Origin: Planctomycetota bacterium
GTDB taxonomy: Bacteria > Planctomycetota > UBA1135 > GCA-002686595
NCBI GenBank assembly: GCA_009691855.1
Contig: SIAI01000025.1
Span: 1 to 60,048 of the forward strand
Length of the DNA: 60,048 nucleotides
Reading direction: 5' to 3'
Below, piece by piece: positions 43,193 through 51,667 of this stretch. Under the pieces are notes generated by a model. It did not search any database. It saw only the letters and a list, made by a program, of their open reading frames with translations, and was not told the origin of the DNA. Each line of letters begins with the position of its first letter. The stretch's first letter is position 1. The position numbers and the translations under genes were made by a program.

Positions 43193-43266
43193 CGCCGAAG
43201 GGTAGCGAGGACGGCGAGAGCGGACCACCCTGGCAGCTCGGTCGCCGCGCGGCTATCGTGCCGCGC

Positions 43267-43581
43267 ATGCGCGCTCCGGCCCTGGCTCTCCTCGTCTGCG
43301 CCACGCTCGCCTGTGCTTCCTGTGCGAGCCTGCACTTCGAGCCGCGCGACGACGGCACCGGCACGTTCCATTCGACGGCCCTGGCCTTCACCTTCCTCGG
43401 CAGCGACTACCCGCAGTCGGCGGTGCTCGTGGCGCGCGCCAACGCCTCCGACGCGCGGCTGCCGAACCTGGTGGTCACGGAAGAGCGCATCTTCCCCTAC
43501 TTGTGGCGCCTCGACTTCCTGCTGGATGTGATCTCGATCCGCTGGGCCTCGGTCGAGGGCACGTATGGGCCCGCGAACTGA
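43267..43581 (+). CDS. small lipoprotein of unknown function
   Basis: A 104-residue protein with a signal peptide and lipobox (LLVCATLACASCAS). The mature part is predicted mainly beta (GTFHSTALAFTFLGSDYPQS, then PNLVVTEERIFPYLWRLD). The closing DVISIRWASVEGTYG is reminiscent of small Trl-like or YceK-type lipoproteins, but I cannot assign it. It starts 74 nt from the divergent galactokinase and ends 3 nt from the opposing glycosyltransferase. Confidence 0.65.
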   Translation: MRAPALALLVCATLACASCASLHFEPRDDGTGTFHSTALAFTFLGSDYPQSAVLVARANASDARLPNLVVTEERIFPYLWRLDFLLDVISIRWASVEGTYGPAN

Positions 43582-43584
43582 GCG

Positions 43585-44310
43585 CTACGAGCGGAACCAG
43601 GTCCGCACGCGCCAGGCCCCGATCCAGCCCAGGATCTTCGCTCCGGCGCGCAGCGTGCCGCGCAGCGTGCCGGTGATCTTGCTCTTGCCCACGCGCGGGC
43701 GATAGCGGACCGGGACCTCCACCACGCCGAGGCCGGCGCTGTGCGCCTTGAGCTGCATCTCGATCGTCCAGCCGAAGCCGGTGTCGGCCATGTGCAAGCG
43801 CTTCAGCGCGCGCACGCGAATCGCGCGGAACGGCCCGAGGTCCGTGTAGCGCGCGCCGAACAGGACGCGCATCAGGAAGCATGCCAGGCGGTTGCCGAAC
43901 CAGGCCTGCGGCAACAAGGCCGAGAGCGTGGCTCCGCCCAGGATGCGCGAGCCGATCACGAGCTCGGCGCGACCCTCGTCGAGCGGCGTGAGCAGGCGCT
44001 CGAGATCCTCGGGATAGTCCGAGTGGTCCGCGTCGAGAAACACGATCACGTCCTCGTCGCCCAGCGGCGGCACGAGCCCGTGGTCGTCGAGCAACCAGCG
44101 CAGCCCGGCCAGGCAAGCACTGCCGTACCCGCGGCGCTCCTCGCGCACCACGACCGCTCCCGCTGCGCGCGCGACCTCGCCCGTGCGGTCGCTCGATCCG
44201 TTGTCGACCACGACCACGATCAGCGCGCGCGTGCGCGGGATTTCGGCCAGCACGAGCGGCAGCGCTTGCTCCTCGTCGAAGGCCGGCAGGACCAGCGCGA
44301 GGCGCGTCAC
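43585..44310 (-). CDS. family 2 glycosyltransferase
   Basis: A 241-residue GT-A fold enzyme of the dolichyl-phosphate mannose synthase-like group without a membrane domain. Motifs are LVLPAFDEEQALPLVLAEI, VVVDNGSSDRTGEVARAAGA, the DxD region IVFLDADHSDYPEDL and the acceptor motif DTGFGWTIEMQLKAHSAG. It likely moves a sugar to a lipid carrier or glycan. The GTG start overlaps the epimerase stop (GTGA), linking both to one surface-sugar pathway. Confidence 0.9.
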   Translation of the reverse strand: MTRLALVLPAFDEEQALPLVLAEIPRTRALIVVVVDNGSSDRTGEVARAAGAVVVREERRGYGSACLAGLRWLLDDHGLVPPLGDEDVIVFLDADHSDYPEDLERLLTPLDEGRAELVIGSRILGGATLSALLPQAWFGNRLACFLMRVLFGARYTDLGPFRAIRVRALKRLHMADTGFGWTIEMQLKAHSAGLGVVEVPVRYRPRVGKSKITGTLRGTLRAGAKILGWIGAWRVRTWFRS

Positions 44311-45323
44311 GCGCGCTCCTCTGCCGCCAGCGCCTGCAGGATCTCGGCCAGGACCTCGGCGATGGGGCGCGGTGTCCAGCCAAGCTCGGCGCGCGCGCGC
44401 GCGGCGCGAAAGCGGAAGTGCAGTCCGAGCAGTGCCAAGGCCTCCGGGGTGATGCGCTCGCTGGGTGCGAAGCGATCGGCGAGCGCTGCCGCGCCCACCA
44501 AGAGGCGCCACAGCGGCCGCGGCACGCAGGCGCGCGGCGGGGAGCGACCGGCGAGCCGGCAGGCGAGGCCCAACAGGTCGTGCAAGCGCCAGGCCGACTC
44601 CGCCAGCAGATAGCGCCGCCCGCGCACGCCGCGCTCGAGCACGCGGCGGATGCCCTCGGCGGTGTCGTCCAGCCCGACCACCGAGAGCGAGCCCGGCGGC
44701 GTGAGCGGCCCGAGCGTGCCGCGCGCGACCCGTCCGAGGAAGTGCGTCGAGTTCGAGCCCGCGCTCGCCAGCCCGAATACGACCGCCGGACTGGCGATGA
44801 CCACGTCGCGCTCGCGACTGGCGGCGAGCGCCAGCTGCTCGGCCTCGGCCTTGGTGCGCGCATAGGCCGAGTCGAGCTGCAGTCCACCGAGCGGCGCCTC
44901 GTCGTCGAGCTCCTGCTCGACGTCGGCCACCGAGCCCAGGGCGACCACCGAGCTCACGTGGCAGAAGCGCCGCACGCCGGCGCGCGCGGCCGCCGCCAGC
45001 ACGTGTCGCGTGCCCTCCACGTTCGCCTGGCGCAGGAGCTCGCGGTCCGCGCGCCGGTAGCTGATGCGCGCAGCGAGATGCACGACGTCGAGCGGCCAGC
45101 TGCGCGCGCGCGCGGCGGCGGCAGCGGCGGCGAAGGCGCGCGCGAGCTCGGTTTCGTGCGCGAGCTCGGCCACGTGCCAGGTGAGCGGAATTCCGCTCAA
45201 GCCCGCGCGGTTCGTGCGCGCGCGGCAGGACACGTGCACCTCGGCGCCGTGCCGCACCAGCGCGCGCACCACGGCCGCGCCGACGAAGCCGGCGCCGCCG
45301 GTGACGAGCACCACCGAGCTCAC
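44307..45323 (-). CDS. NAD-dependent epimerase/dehydratase (extended SDR)
   Basis: A 338-residue short-chain dehydrogenase. The Rossmann motif is VLVTGGAGFVGAAVVRAL, the active site is CHVSSVVALG with Y-x-x-x-K in SAYARTKAEAEQL, and the family phrase NVEGTRHVLAAAARAG is present. Nucleotide-sugar or sterol/flavonol-type substrates are all possible. The glycosyltransferase neighbour favours a sugar. GTG overlaps the histidine kinase stop by 4 bp. Confidence 0.9.
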   Translation of the reverse strand: MSSVVLVTGGAGFVGAAVVRALVRHGAEVHVSCRARTNRAGLSGIPLTWHVAELAHETELARAFAAAAAAARARSWPLDVVHLAARISYRRADRELLRQANVEGTRHVLAAAARAGVRRFCHVSSVVALGSVADVEQELDDEAPLGGLQLDSAYARTKAEAEQLALAASRERDVVIASPAVVFGLASAGSNSTHFLGRVARGTLGPLTPPGSLSVVGLDDTAEGIRRVLERGVRGRRYLLAESAWRLHDLLGLACRLAGRSPPRACVPRPLWRLLVGAAALADRFAPSERITPEALALLGLHFRFRAARARAELGWTPRPIAEVLAEILQALAAEERA

Positions 45324-47404
45324 GCCTGGCCCGCTCCGGAAGCTCGCGGGCGGTGCAGCGGCAGGCGCACGCGCGCGAGCGTGCCCACGCCGCCGGGCGC
45401 GCCGATCAGCTCGATCGCGCCGCCCATCTCCTCCAGCGCACGCTTGCTGATGGCCAGGCCCAGGCCCGTGCCCTCGCTCTTGGTGGTGAAGTACGGCTCG
45501 AACAGGTGCGCGCGCGCCTCGGACGTCAGGCCGACGCCCGTGTCGCGGATCGAGATCACGACCGCAGAACCCTCGAGTGCCGTGGCGGCGAATAGCTCGC
45601 CACCCTCGGGCATGGCTTGCAGCGCGTTGGACACCAGATTCACCAGCACCCGGCGCAGCTTGCCGAGATCGGCCCACACCACCGCCGCCGCGCCGTCCTT
45701 GTGCACGCTGACCCTGCGCTCGACCGCCCAGCCGTCGTGCAGGTGCAACACTTCCTCAAGCAAGCCCGCGACCTCGACCGCGCTCGGGTGCGCCTTCTTG
45801 CCGCCGGTGAACTCGTTGAAGTCGTTGGCGATCTCGCGCAGGTTGTGGATCTGGCGGCGGATCAGGCCCATGGTGCGCTCGAGGATCTCCTCCGACCCGG
45901 CGGCGTGCTCGCGGCGCGCGCGCTCCAAGAGGTCGAGCGACAGCAGCATCGGCGTGAGCGGATTCTTGATGTCGTGCGCGATCTGGCGCGCCATCTCACG
46001 CCAGGCGGCGTCCTTCTCGGCCTTGATGATGCGCTCGCGCTGCGTCTTGAGCTCGCTCGTCATGCGGTTCACGTCCTCGGCCAGGGCCCCGAGTTCGTCG
46101 CGCGAACGGATGTCGATGCGCGCGTCCAGGTCGCCCTCGGCCACGCGGCGCACGTGCTTCTGCAGCTCGCGGATCGGTCCGGTCGTGCGCCGCGCGATGA
46201 ACAGTGTCAGGCACACGGCCAGCGCCAGCACGCCGGCCGTGCCGCCCAGCAGCAGCGTGCGCAGCTCCTCGACCGTGGAGAAGATGTCCTCGTTGTTGAT
46301 GCCCACGCCCACCACCCAGCCGAAGCCGTCGGCCTGCCGCGAGCTGCACACGTGGAAGGCGGCGTTCTTCTGCTCGCCGTGGAACGAATACTCTGGATAT
46401 AGGCCCCAGCCGTCGTCGTCCTCCAGCACCGTCTGGGTGAGCCGCGGCAGGCCGAGGTCCTCGCCGATGCGCTCGTAGTAGAGCGCGCGGTCGGGGTGCG
46501 CCAGGATCAGGTTCGCGTCGTCGGCCCATAGCCAGGCGTAGGCCGAGGGCGCCGCGTCCTCGCGCACCAGGCCGCGAAACGCGTCGGCGATGACCTGGGT
46601 CGAGACCAGCTCCTGGATGCGTTTCCAGTTGACGAGTCCGTACAGCACGCCGCGCACGGGCCCGCCGTCCGGCGTGCGCACGGGCGCCGCAAAGCCGAGC
46701 GCGTAGTCCCAGGCCGGATCGAAGGAGCTTTGTCCGCTGTGCCCGAACTCCAGGTGGAACGGCGAGACGTGGTGGTCGACGCGCACGAAGGAGCCCTGGG
46801 TGGCGAGCGGGAACCAGTCGCTGCGCGAGTAGTCGTAGGCGAACAGGTACTCGAGGAAAGGCTGGGACAGCGGCTCCGTGCCCTGCGCCGTGGGCCGCTT
46901 ACCGTTGCAGGTGACCAGGCGCCCGTCGGGCGACACCAGCAGCACCAGGTCGTACTCGAGGCTGCGGTCGAGGTTCTTGTCGAGCTCGGCCATCAGCTGC
47001 GCGCGATAGGGCGCCTGCAGCGAGAAGGTCTGCAGGGAGACCTCGTCGCGCTCGAGGCGCGCGGCCGTGGCGGCGCCCCAGGGAGCCGCGTCGGGCGTGC
47101 TGTGCGCCGCGGCCTCGCCGCGCAGCGCGAGCTGCAAGGCGCCCTGCTCCGCGCGGTCGTCGTCGAGCGCGTTCTGGGTCAGCTGGGAATCGGCCCACTG
47201 CTCCAGGTCCATGCGCCGCTCGCGCACGAAGTAGTCCAGCTGGCCGGCCAGGTTCTTCACCAGCCCCAGGAGCACCGGCTGCACCACGTGGCGCGTCACG
47301 CGGTCGCCCATCTGCTCGTTGATGTAGAACGCGAAGGCCACGAACGGCAGCACGACCGCCAGGAGTACGGCGAGGACGAGCTTGGTCGAGATGCGGCGCA
47401 GCAT
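45320..47404 (-). CDS. membrane sensor histidine kinase (NtrY-like)
   Basis: A 694-residue kinase. An N-terminal membrane helix (LVLAVLLAVVLPFVAFAFYI) is followed by a large periplasmic sensor region of double-Cache type (about 30-370), a second helix (LLLGGTAGVLALAVCLTLFI), HAMP (about 395-445), the phosphoacceptor His in RQIAHDIKNPLTPMLLSL (about H476), N-box NLVSNALQAMPEGG, G1 DTGVGL and G2 EGTGLGLAI. No response regulator lies next to it. The next genes in the operon are the epimerase and GT2, so it may control surface-sugar genes. Confidence 0.92.
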   Translation of the reverse strand: MLRRISTKLVLAVLLAVVLPFVAFAFYINEQMGDRVTRHVVQPVLLGLVKNLAGQLDYFVRERRMDLEQWADSQLTQNALDDDRAEQGALQLALRGEAAAHSTPDAAPWGAATAARLERDEVSLQTFSLQAPYRAQLMAELDKNLDRSLEYDLVLLVSPDGRLVTCNGKRPTAQGTEPLSQPFLEYLFAYDYSRSDWFPLATQGSFVRVDHHVSPFHLEFGHSGQSSFDPAWDYALGFAAPVRTPDGGPVRGVLYGLVNWKRIQELVSTQVIADAFRGLVREDAAPSAYAWLWADDANLILAHPDRALYYERIGEDLGLPRLTQTVLEDDDGWGLYPEYSFHGEQKNAAFHVCSSRQADGFGWVVGVGINNEDIFSTVEELRTLLLGGTAGVLALAVCLTLFIARRTTGPIRELQKHVRRVAEGDLDARIDIRSRDELGALAEDVNRMTSELKTQRERIIKAEKDAAWREMARQIAHDIKNPLTPMLLSLDLLERARREHAAGSEEILERTMGLIRRQIHNLREIANDFNEFTGGKKAHPSAVEVAGLLEEVLHLHDGWAVERRVSVHKDGAAAVVWADLGKLRRVLVNLVSNALQAMPEGGELFAATALEGSAVVISIRDTGVGLTSEARAHLFEPYFTTKSEGTGLGLAISKRALEEMGGAIELIGAPGGVGTLARVRLPLHRPRASGAGQA

Positions 47405-47444
47405 GCGCGGACGAGTCGAGGGGAGGATACCCTCCGCGCACTCC

Positions 47445-48509
47445 GTGACCGCGCGCGATCCTGAACGCATCTTGCTCGTCCGCCTCTCGCACCTGGGCGA
47501 CGTGGTGCATGCCCTGGGGGTGTTCCACGCCTTGCACGCCGCATTCCCGCGGGCCGCGATCGCCTGGGCCATCCAGGGCGAGTTCGCCGAGCTCGTCGCC
47601 GGTTTACCCGGGCTCGCGCGCGTGCTGCGCTTCGAGCGCCGCGGCGGCCTCGGCGCCTGGCGCCGCTTGCGAGCCGAGTCCAGGAGCTTCGGCCCCGACT
47701 GGTGCATCGACCTCCAGGGCAACACGAAGAGCGCCGCGGCCGCGCTGCTCTCGGGCGCCGCGCGGCGCGTGGGCCCTGCGCGGGCGGACTGGCAGGAGCC
47801 CTGGGCGGCCTGGAGCGCGCGCGACCGTGCGCCCGCGCTCGTCGCGCCCGCGCGCCACGCCATGCAGCGCATGCAGGCCCTGGTCACGCACCTCGCGCCG
47901 GGCTGGACGGGCCCGCTGCGGCTCGACGCGGCGCTCGCGGCGGACGAGCTTGTGACCGGCGAGCGGCTGCTCGCCGAGCATCTGCCGCGCGGCGCGCGCG
48001 CACCCTGGCTGCTGCACCTGTCCTCGCCCGAGGACGTGCGTGGCTGGCCCGAGCAGCGCTGGGGCGAACTGATCGAGCGCCTGCGCGCGGAGTCGCGCGG
48101 CGCGCTGGTGCTCTCCGGTCCGGCCGAGGTCGAGCTCGGGCGGCGCCTGGAGCGCGCCCACGGTGCCGACGCGCTCGTCGCACACTGGATCGGTCAACGC
48201 GGTCTGCGCGCGCTGGCGGCCGTGTTCAGCGCCGCCGCCCGACGCGGGCTGGCGCTGGTGGCCTGCGACTCGGGACCCATGCACCTCGCCGCCGCGCACG
48301 GCCTGCGCGTGCTCGCGCTCGCCGGGCCGCAGGATGCGCTGCGCACCGGCCCCTGGCCGCTGGCGGACGCGCACGCGATCGTGCGCAGCTCGACGCCCCC
48401 CGCCTGCGCGCCGTGCCTCTCGCAGCGCTGCCGCCACGCGCAGGGCCCGGTGTGCATGAGCGCGATCGGCGCCGCGGACGTGCTCGCGGCCGGCACGCGA
48501 GCGCAGTAA
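47445..48509 (+). CDS. family 9 glycosyltransferase (heptosyltransferase-like)
   Basis: A 354-residue GT-B enzyme related to WaaC/WaaF. The start has ILLVRLSHLGDVVHALGVFH, and the nucleotide-sugar site has the family signature ACDSGPMHLAAAHGLRVLAL followed by AGPQDALRTGPW. A Cys cluster near the C-terminus (PPACAPCLSQRCRHAQGPVC) could bind metal, as in several GT9 proteins. It starts at GTG 47445 and is divergent from the histidine kinase. It would build LPS core or a similar glycan. Confidence 0.88.
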   Translation: MTARDPERILLVRLSHLGDVVHALGVFHALHAAFPRAAIAWAIQGEFAELVAGLPGLARVLRFERRGGLGAWRRLRAESRSFGPDWCIDLQGNTKSAAAALLSGAARRVGPARADWQEPWAAWSARDRAPALVAPARHAMQRMQALVTHLAPGWTGPLRLDAALAADELVTGERLLAEHLPRGARAPWLLHLSSPEDVRGWPEQRWGELIERLRAESRGALVLSGPAEVELGRRLERAHGADALVAHWIGQRGLRALAAVFSAAARRGLALVACDSGPMHLAAAHGLRVLALAGPQDALRTGPWPLADAHAIVRSSTPPACAPCLSQRCRHAQGPVCMSAIGAADVLAAGTRAQ

Positions 48510-48531
48510 TCTGCTCCGCTGCCACAGCCCG

Positions 48532-49245
48532 ATGCGGATGACCCACTACTACCTGGCGCTGGCGCTGCTGCTGGCGCCGTGCCTGCTGCTGACGCTGCTC
48601 AGCGGCGCCTTCCAGGACGGCTCCCAGCGCCACCTCGTGCTGGGCTTCTTCACCGCCGTGCTCAGCGTGGCCACGCATACGCTCCTGATCCTGTTCATGA
48701 TCGTCTCCGGGCGCGTGCTGCGCGCGGCGATGCAGGCGCGCGAGCTGCCGGCTGAGTTCCTGGTCGAGCTGAACCAGTTCTTCGCGCGCCGCAACGCCTA
48801 TCCGCTGGCGATCCTCGCCGCGTTTGCCGCCACGGCCGCGGCGGTGCTGGGCTACGGGCGCTTCATCGGCGTGCCGCCGCCGGTGCACATGCTGGTCGGG
48901 TTGTTCGCGGTGCTGCTGAATCTGTTTGCGCTCGGCCAGGGCCTGCGCGCGCTGCGCGCGAACCAGGACTTGCTCGACGGCGCGGCGCGCGAGCTCGACC
49001 GCCTGGACAAGAGCGGCGCCCCGATGCGGGCCGACGCCGGCGGCCCGCAGTGGAAGTACGGTGCCTCGACGCGCTGGCTGGTGTTCGCGCTCAGCGCCTG
49101 GGGCCCGTACCTCTACTGGGCGCTGGTCGTGTGGCGCGGCTCGTTCGCGAACCTGACGCCACTCTTCCTGCTGCTGAGCGCGACGGCCTCGGCCGTCGGC
49201 TTCCTGCAAGCCTGGCGCACGCGCGTAGGCCAGGCGTCGAGCTGA
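48532..49245 (+). CDS. multi-helix membrane protein, unknown function
   Basis: A 237-residue protein with about six membrane helices (YYLALALLLAPCLLLTLLSG, LVLGFFTAVLSVATHTLLIL, PLAILAAFAATAAAVLGY, VHMLVGLFAVLLNLFALGQG, LVFALSAWGPYLYWALVV and LTPLFLLLSATASAVGFL). I do not recognise the family. It follows the GT9 gene by 22 nt and may be co-transcribed. Confidence 0.7.
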   Translation: MRMTHYYLALALLLAPCLLLTLLSGAFQDGSQRHLVLGFFTAVLSVATHTLLILFMIVSGRVLRAAMQARELPAEFLVELNQFFARRNAYPLAILAAFAATAAAVLGYGRFIGVPPPVHMLVGLFAVLLNLFALGQGLRALRANQDLLDGAARELDRLDKSGAPMRADAGGPQWKYGASTRWLVFALSAWGPYLYWALVVWRGSFANLTPLFLLLSATASAVGFLQAWRTRVGQASS

Positions 49246-49265
49246 AGCGGCGCCCCTTCGCGCGA

Positions 49266-50267
49266 ATGCAATGCGCAGTTCACGCGCGGGAACACCGACG
49301 GACCTGGGCAAAACCTGGAGCGCGGCGACCAGAGGCGCTGGCCGGGCATGGCAGCAAGGTGCTCGCGCTCGCCTTCAGCCCCGACGACAGCCTCATCGCC
49401 ACGGGCTCGCTCGACCTGACCGTGCGCCTGTGGGACGCGCGCACGGGCACGACGCTGCACGTTCTCAGCGGCCACACCCAGGGGATCAATTCCCTGGCCT
49501 TCAGCCCCGACGGCACGCGCCTGGCGAGCGGCGATCAGGCCGGCGCCGTGCGGCTCTGGGACGTCGCCAGCGGACAGCCGGTGGGTGTGCTGCGCCAGGC
49601 TTCCGAGCCCTTCTCGGGCCTGGCCTTCCTGCCGGACGGCTCGGCGCTCGGCGCACGCACGGGGAGCCACCTGTGGTTCTGGTACGGAGCAACGCCCGTC
49701 GAGCAGCTCGTCGATCGGCTCCTGGAGCAGCTCGTGCTCCCGGAGGACGTCGCCGCGAGGATCGAGAGCGATCCCACGTTCTCACCCGAGCTCAAGTCCA
49801 GCGCCGCGCGCCTGGCCCGCGAGCGGCGCGTGGATCCCGTCCTGCTGAACGAGAGAGCCTGGAACCTGGCCGGCACCTCGGGACGCACGCTCGCGGAGTA
49901 CCAGGAAGCCGTGCGCCTGGCGCGCGGAGCCTGCGCGTTGAGCGGCGACAACGGCTGGTACCTCAACACGCTCGGCGTGGCTGAATACCGCGGCGGCGAC
50001 GATGAAGCGGCCCTGGACACGCTGGCGCGCGCCGACCGCATCTACGGCGGCATCCCGCCCGATCTCGCCTTCATGGTCATGGCGAACGCGCGCCTCGGCC
50101 GCCGGGATCCCGCCCTCGCCGCGCTGGCGCGCCTGCGGACGGTGATGACCAACCCGGGCTGGCGCGGAGGCTCACCGGAAGTGCTGGCCATGGAAGCCGA
50201 GCGCCTGTTCGCCGCGACCTGGCCCGAAGCTGCGCAGCTCGAGGGACTCGGAGCCCAACGGCGCTGA
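49266..50267 (+). CDS. truncated WD40/TPR remnant of a kinase-receptor protein
   Basis: A 333-residue frame. It holds only two clear WD40 repeats (AGHGSKVLALAFSPDDSLIA...VRLWDARTG and SGHTQGINSLAFSPDGTRLA...VRLWDVASG). It then has the same C-terminal layout as the long kinase at 144-4310: LLEQLVLPEDVAARIESDPT aligns with its LFAQRFRLKEVLSAIENDPA region. A TPR end follows (NGWYLNTLGVAEYRGGDDEA). There is no kinase domain, signal or membrane helix, and the proposed ATG at 49266 is followed directly by the first repeat. It is probably the 3' remnant of a larger kinase gene, possibly still expressed. Confidence 0.65.
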   Translation: MQCAVHAREHRRTWAKPGARRPEALAGHGSKVLALAFSPDDSLIATGSLDLTVRLWDARTGTTLHVLSGHTQGINSLAFSPDGTRLASGDQAGAVRLWDVASGQPVGVLRQASEPFSGLAFLPDGSALGARTGSHLWFWYGATPVEQLVDRLLEQLVLPEDVAARIESDPTFSPELKSSAARLARERRVDPVLLNERAWNLAGTSGRTLAEYQEAVRLARGACALSGDNGWYLNTLGVAEYRGGDDEAALDTLARADRIYGGIPPDLAFMVMANARLGRRDPALAALARLRTVMTNPGWRGGSPEVLAMEAERLFAATWPEAAQLEGLGAQRR

Positions 50268-50277
50268 TCGGGCGCGC

Positions 50278-51570
50278 CTACTTGCCGCCGCCCACCGCCG
50301 GCTCCTCGACCTTCGGCGCCTCTTTCTTGGGCCTGCGCACCTCGAGCGCGTCCAACCGCTCGGCGACGTCCTTGTACTCGGGCCAGATGACCTGGATCGC
50401 GCGCAGGTACTCCACGGCCACCTCGTCGTCCGTGGTAGTCGTGGCCTTGGCGTAGAACTCGTCCGCCATGCGGATGAATTCCTCCAGCGTCTGCTTGCGC
50501 GCGCGCGCGTCCTTGAACTCGGGCGCCAGCGAAAGCAGCTGGTCGTAGGCCAGGATCGCATCGGGGAAGCGATAGTCCTCGGTCAGCGAGCGCGCCTGCT
50601 GGTAGATCTCTTCCAGGCGTTTCTCCTCGATCCCGGCCTGCAGCAGCGTCACGTCGTCCTTCTGCGCGTCGGTCAGGACCTCGGCGCCGGCCAGGGTCGC
50701 GGCGGCCTGCTCCAGCTCGCCGCGCCGGATGGCCATGTCGGCTTCGGCCATGGCGCGCGCCGCGCGCACCTCGCGGTCCATGCGGTCGAGCCCGTCGCGC
50801 GCCGCCGCGTTCTTGGCCTCGAGCAGCAGCACCAGGCGATACTCGTTGCGCGCGGCGAAGAAGCTGCCGTTGGCCTCCAGCGCCTGCGCCTGGGCCAGGC
50901 GGTCCTCGGCCTTCATGCGCTGGACCTGCTCGCTGCGCAGCGCGGCGGGCTCGTTCTCGTGGTAGCGGCGCGAGATGTCGAAGGCGCGATCGGCCTGCTC
51001 CAGCATCAGCTCGCGGAAGGTCGAGAGCCCCTCGTCGAAGTAGGTCTTGCTCATCCCCCCGCGGTAGTTCTTGAGCAGCAGCACGCGCGCCAGTCCGTTG
51101 CGCGCGGCGGCGTTGTCGGGCGCGTACAGCAACACCTTCTCGTAGGCCTGTTCGGCGTCGTCGAGCTGCTCCGGTCCGGTGCTGTCGGCGGCCACGTCCA
51201 GCCAGTGGCTGGCGAGCTGGCGGCGCGTCTTCCCGATCCAGGTCTGCACGTCCGGGTGCTCGGGCGCGATCAGCGCCGCCTGCTGGAACAGGCCCAGGGC
51301 CGCGTCCAGCTCGCCGTGGAACACCGCGTCGCGCCCCTGGTAGAGGATCACGGCGACCTGGGCGTCGCGATAGAGCTCCTCCAGGTGCCGGTCGCCGGGG
51401 TTGGCCTCGGCCAGGCGCCGCGCCTGCTCGACGGCCTCGACGTAGTTGCCGTGCTTGGCGGCGGTGAGCACGCGCTCCTCGCGCTCGTTTTCCTGGGTCT
51501 GGCAGGCCAGGGACGCGAACAGCCCCAGGGACAGGACGGCGGGGCCGGCGAGGCGGAAGGACTGGCTCAT
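50278..51570 (-). CDS. TPR-type lipoprotein
   Basis: A 430-residue protein with signal and lipobox (LGLFASLACQTQ). The rest is helical repeat of TPR type (NYVEAVEQARRLAEANPGD, ALGLFQQAALIAPEHPDV, AYEKVLLYAPDNAAARNGLA, ARNEYRLVLLLEAKNAAAR and AILAYDQLLSLAPEFKDARA). It ends in a Lys/Glu/Pro-rich tail. Such lipoproteins are scaffolds at the inner face of the outer membrane or at the periplasm. It is convergent with the WD40 remnant, 10 bp apart. Confidence 0.82.
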   Translation of the reverse strand: MSQSFRLAGPAVLSLGLFASLACQTQENEREERVLTAAKHGNYVEAVEQARRLAEANPGDRHLEELYRDAQVAVILYQGRDAVFHGELDAALGLFQQAALIAPEHPDVQTWIGKTRRQLASHWLDVAADSTGPEQLDDAEQAYEKVLLYAPDNAAARNGLARVLLLKNYRGGMSKTYFDEGLSTFRELMLEQADRAFDISRRYHENEPAALRSEQVQRMKAEDRLAQAQALEANGSFFAARNEYRLVLLLEAKNAAARDGLDRMDREVRAARAMAEADMAIRRGELEQAAATLAGAEVLTDAQKDDVTLLQAGIEEKRLEEIYQQARSLTEDYRFPDAILAYDQLLSLAPEFKDARARKQTLEEFIRMADEFYAKATTTTDDEVAVEYLRAIQVIWPEYKDVAERLDALEVRRPKKEAPKVEEPAVGGGK

Positions 51571-51667
51571 GTCGGTAGAAGCGTTTTCGAGCGGAGACGG
51601 GACGCGTCCAGTGTACGACGCAGCCCCGCGCCCTCTTCCCGGCCGGCGCAGGGTTCCGGAGCGCGCG

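Noticed and set aside
47405..47444. Divergent promoters between the histidine kinase and the GT9 gene
   Set aside because: Only 40 bp are available and no -10/-35 pair stands out on either strand.
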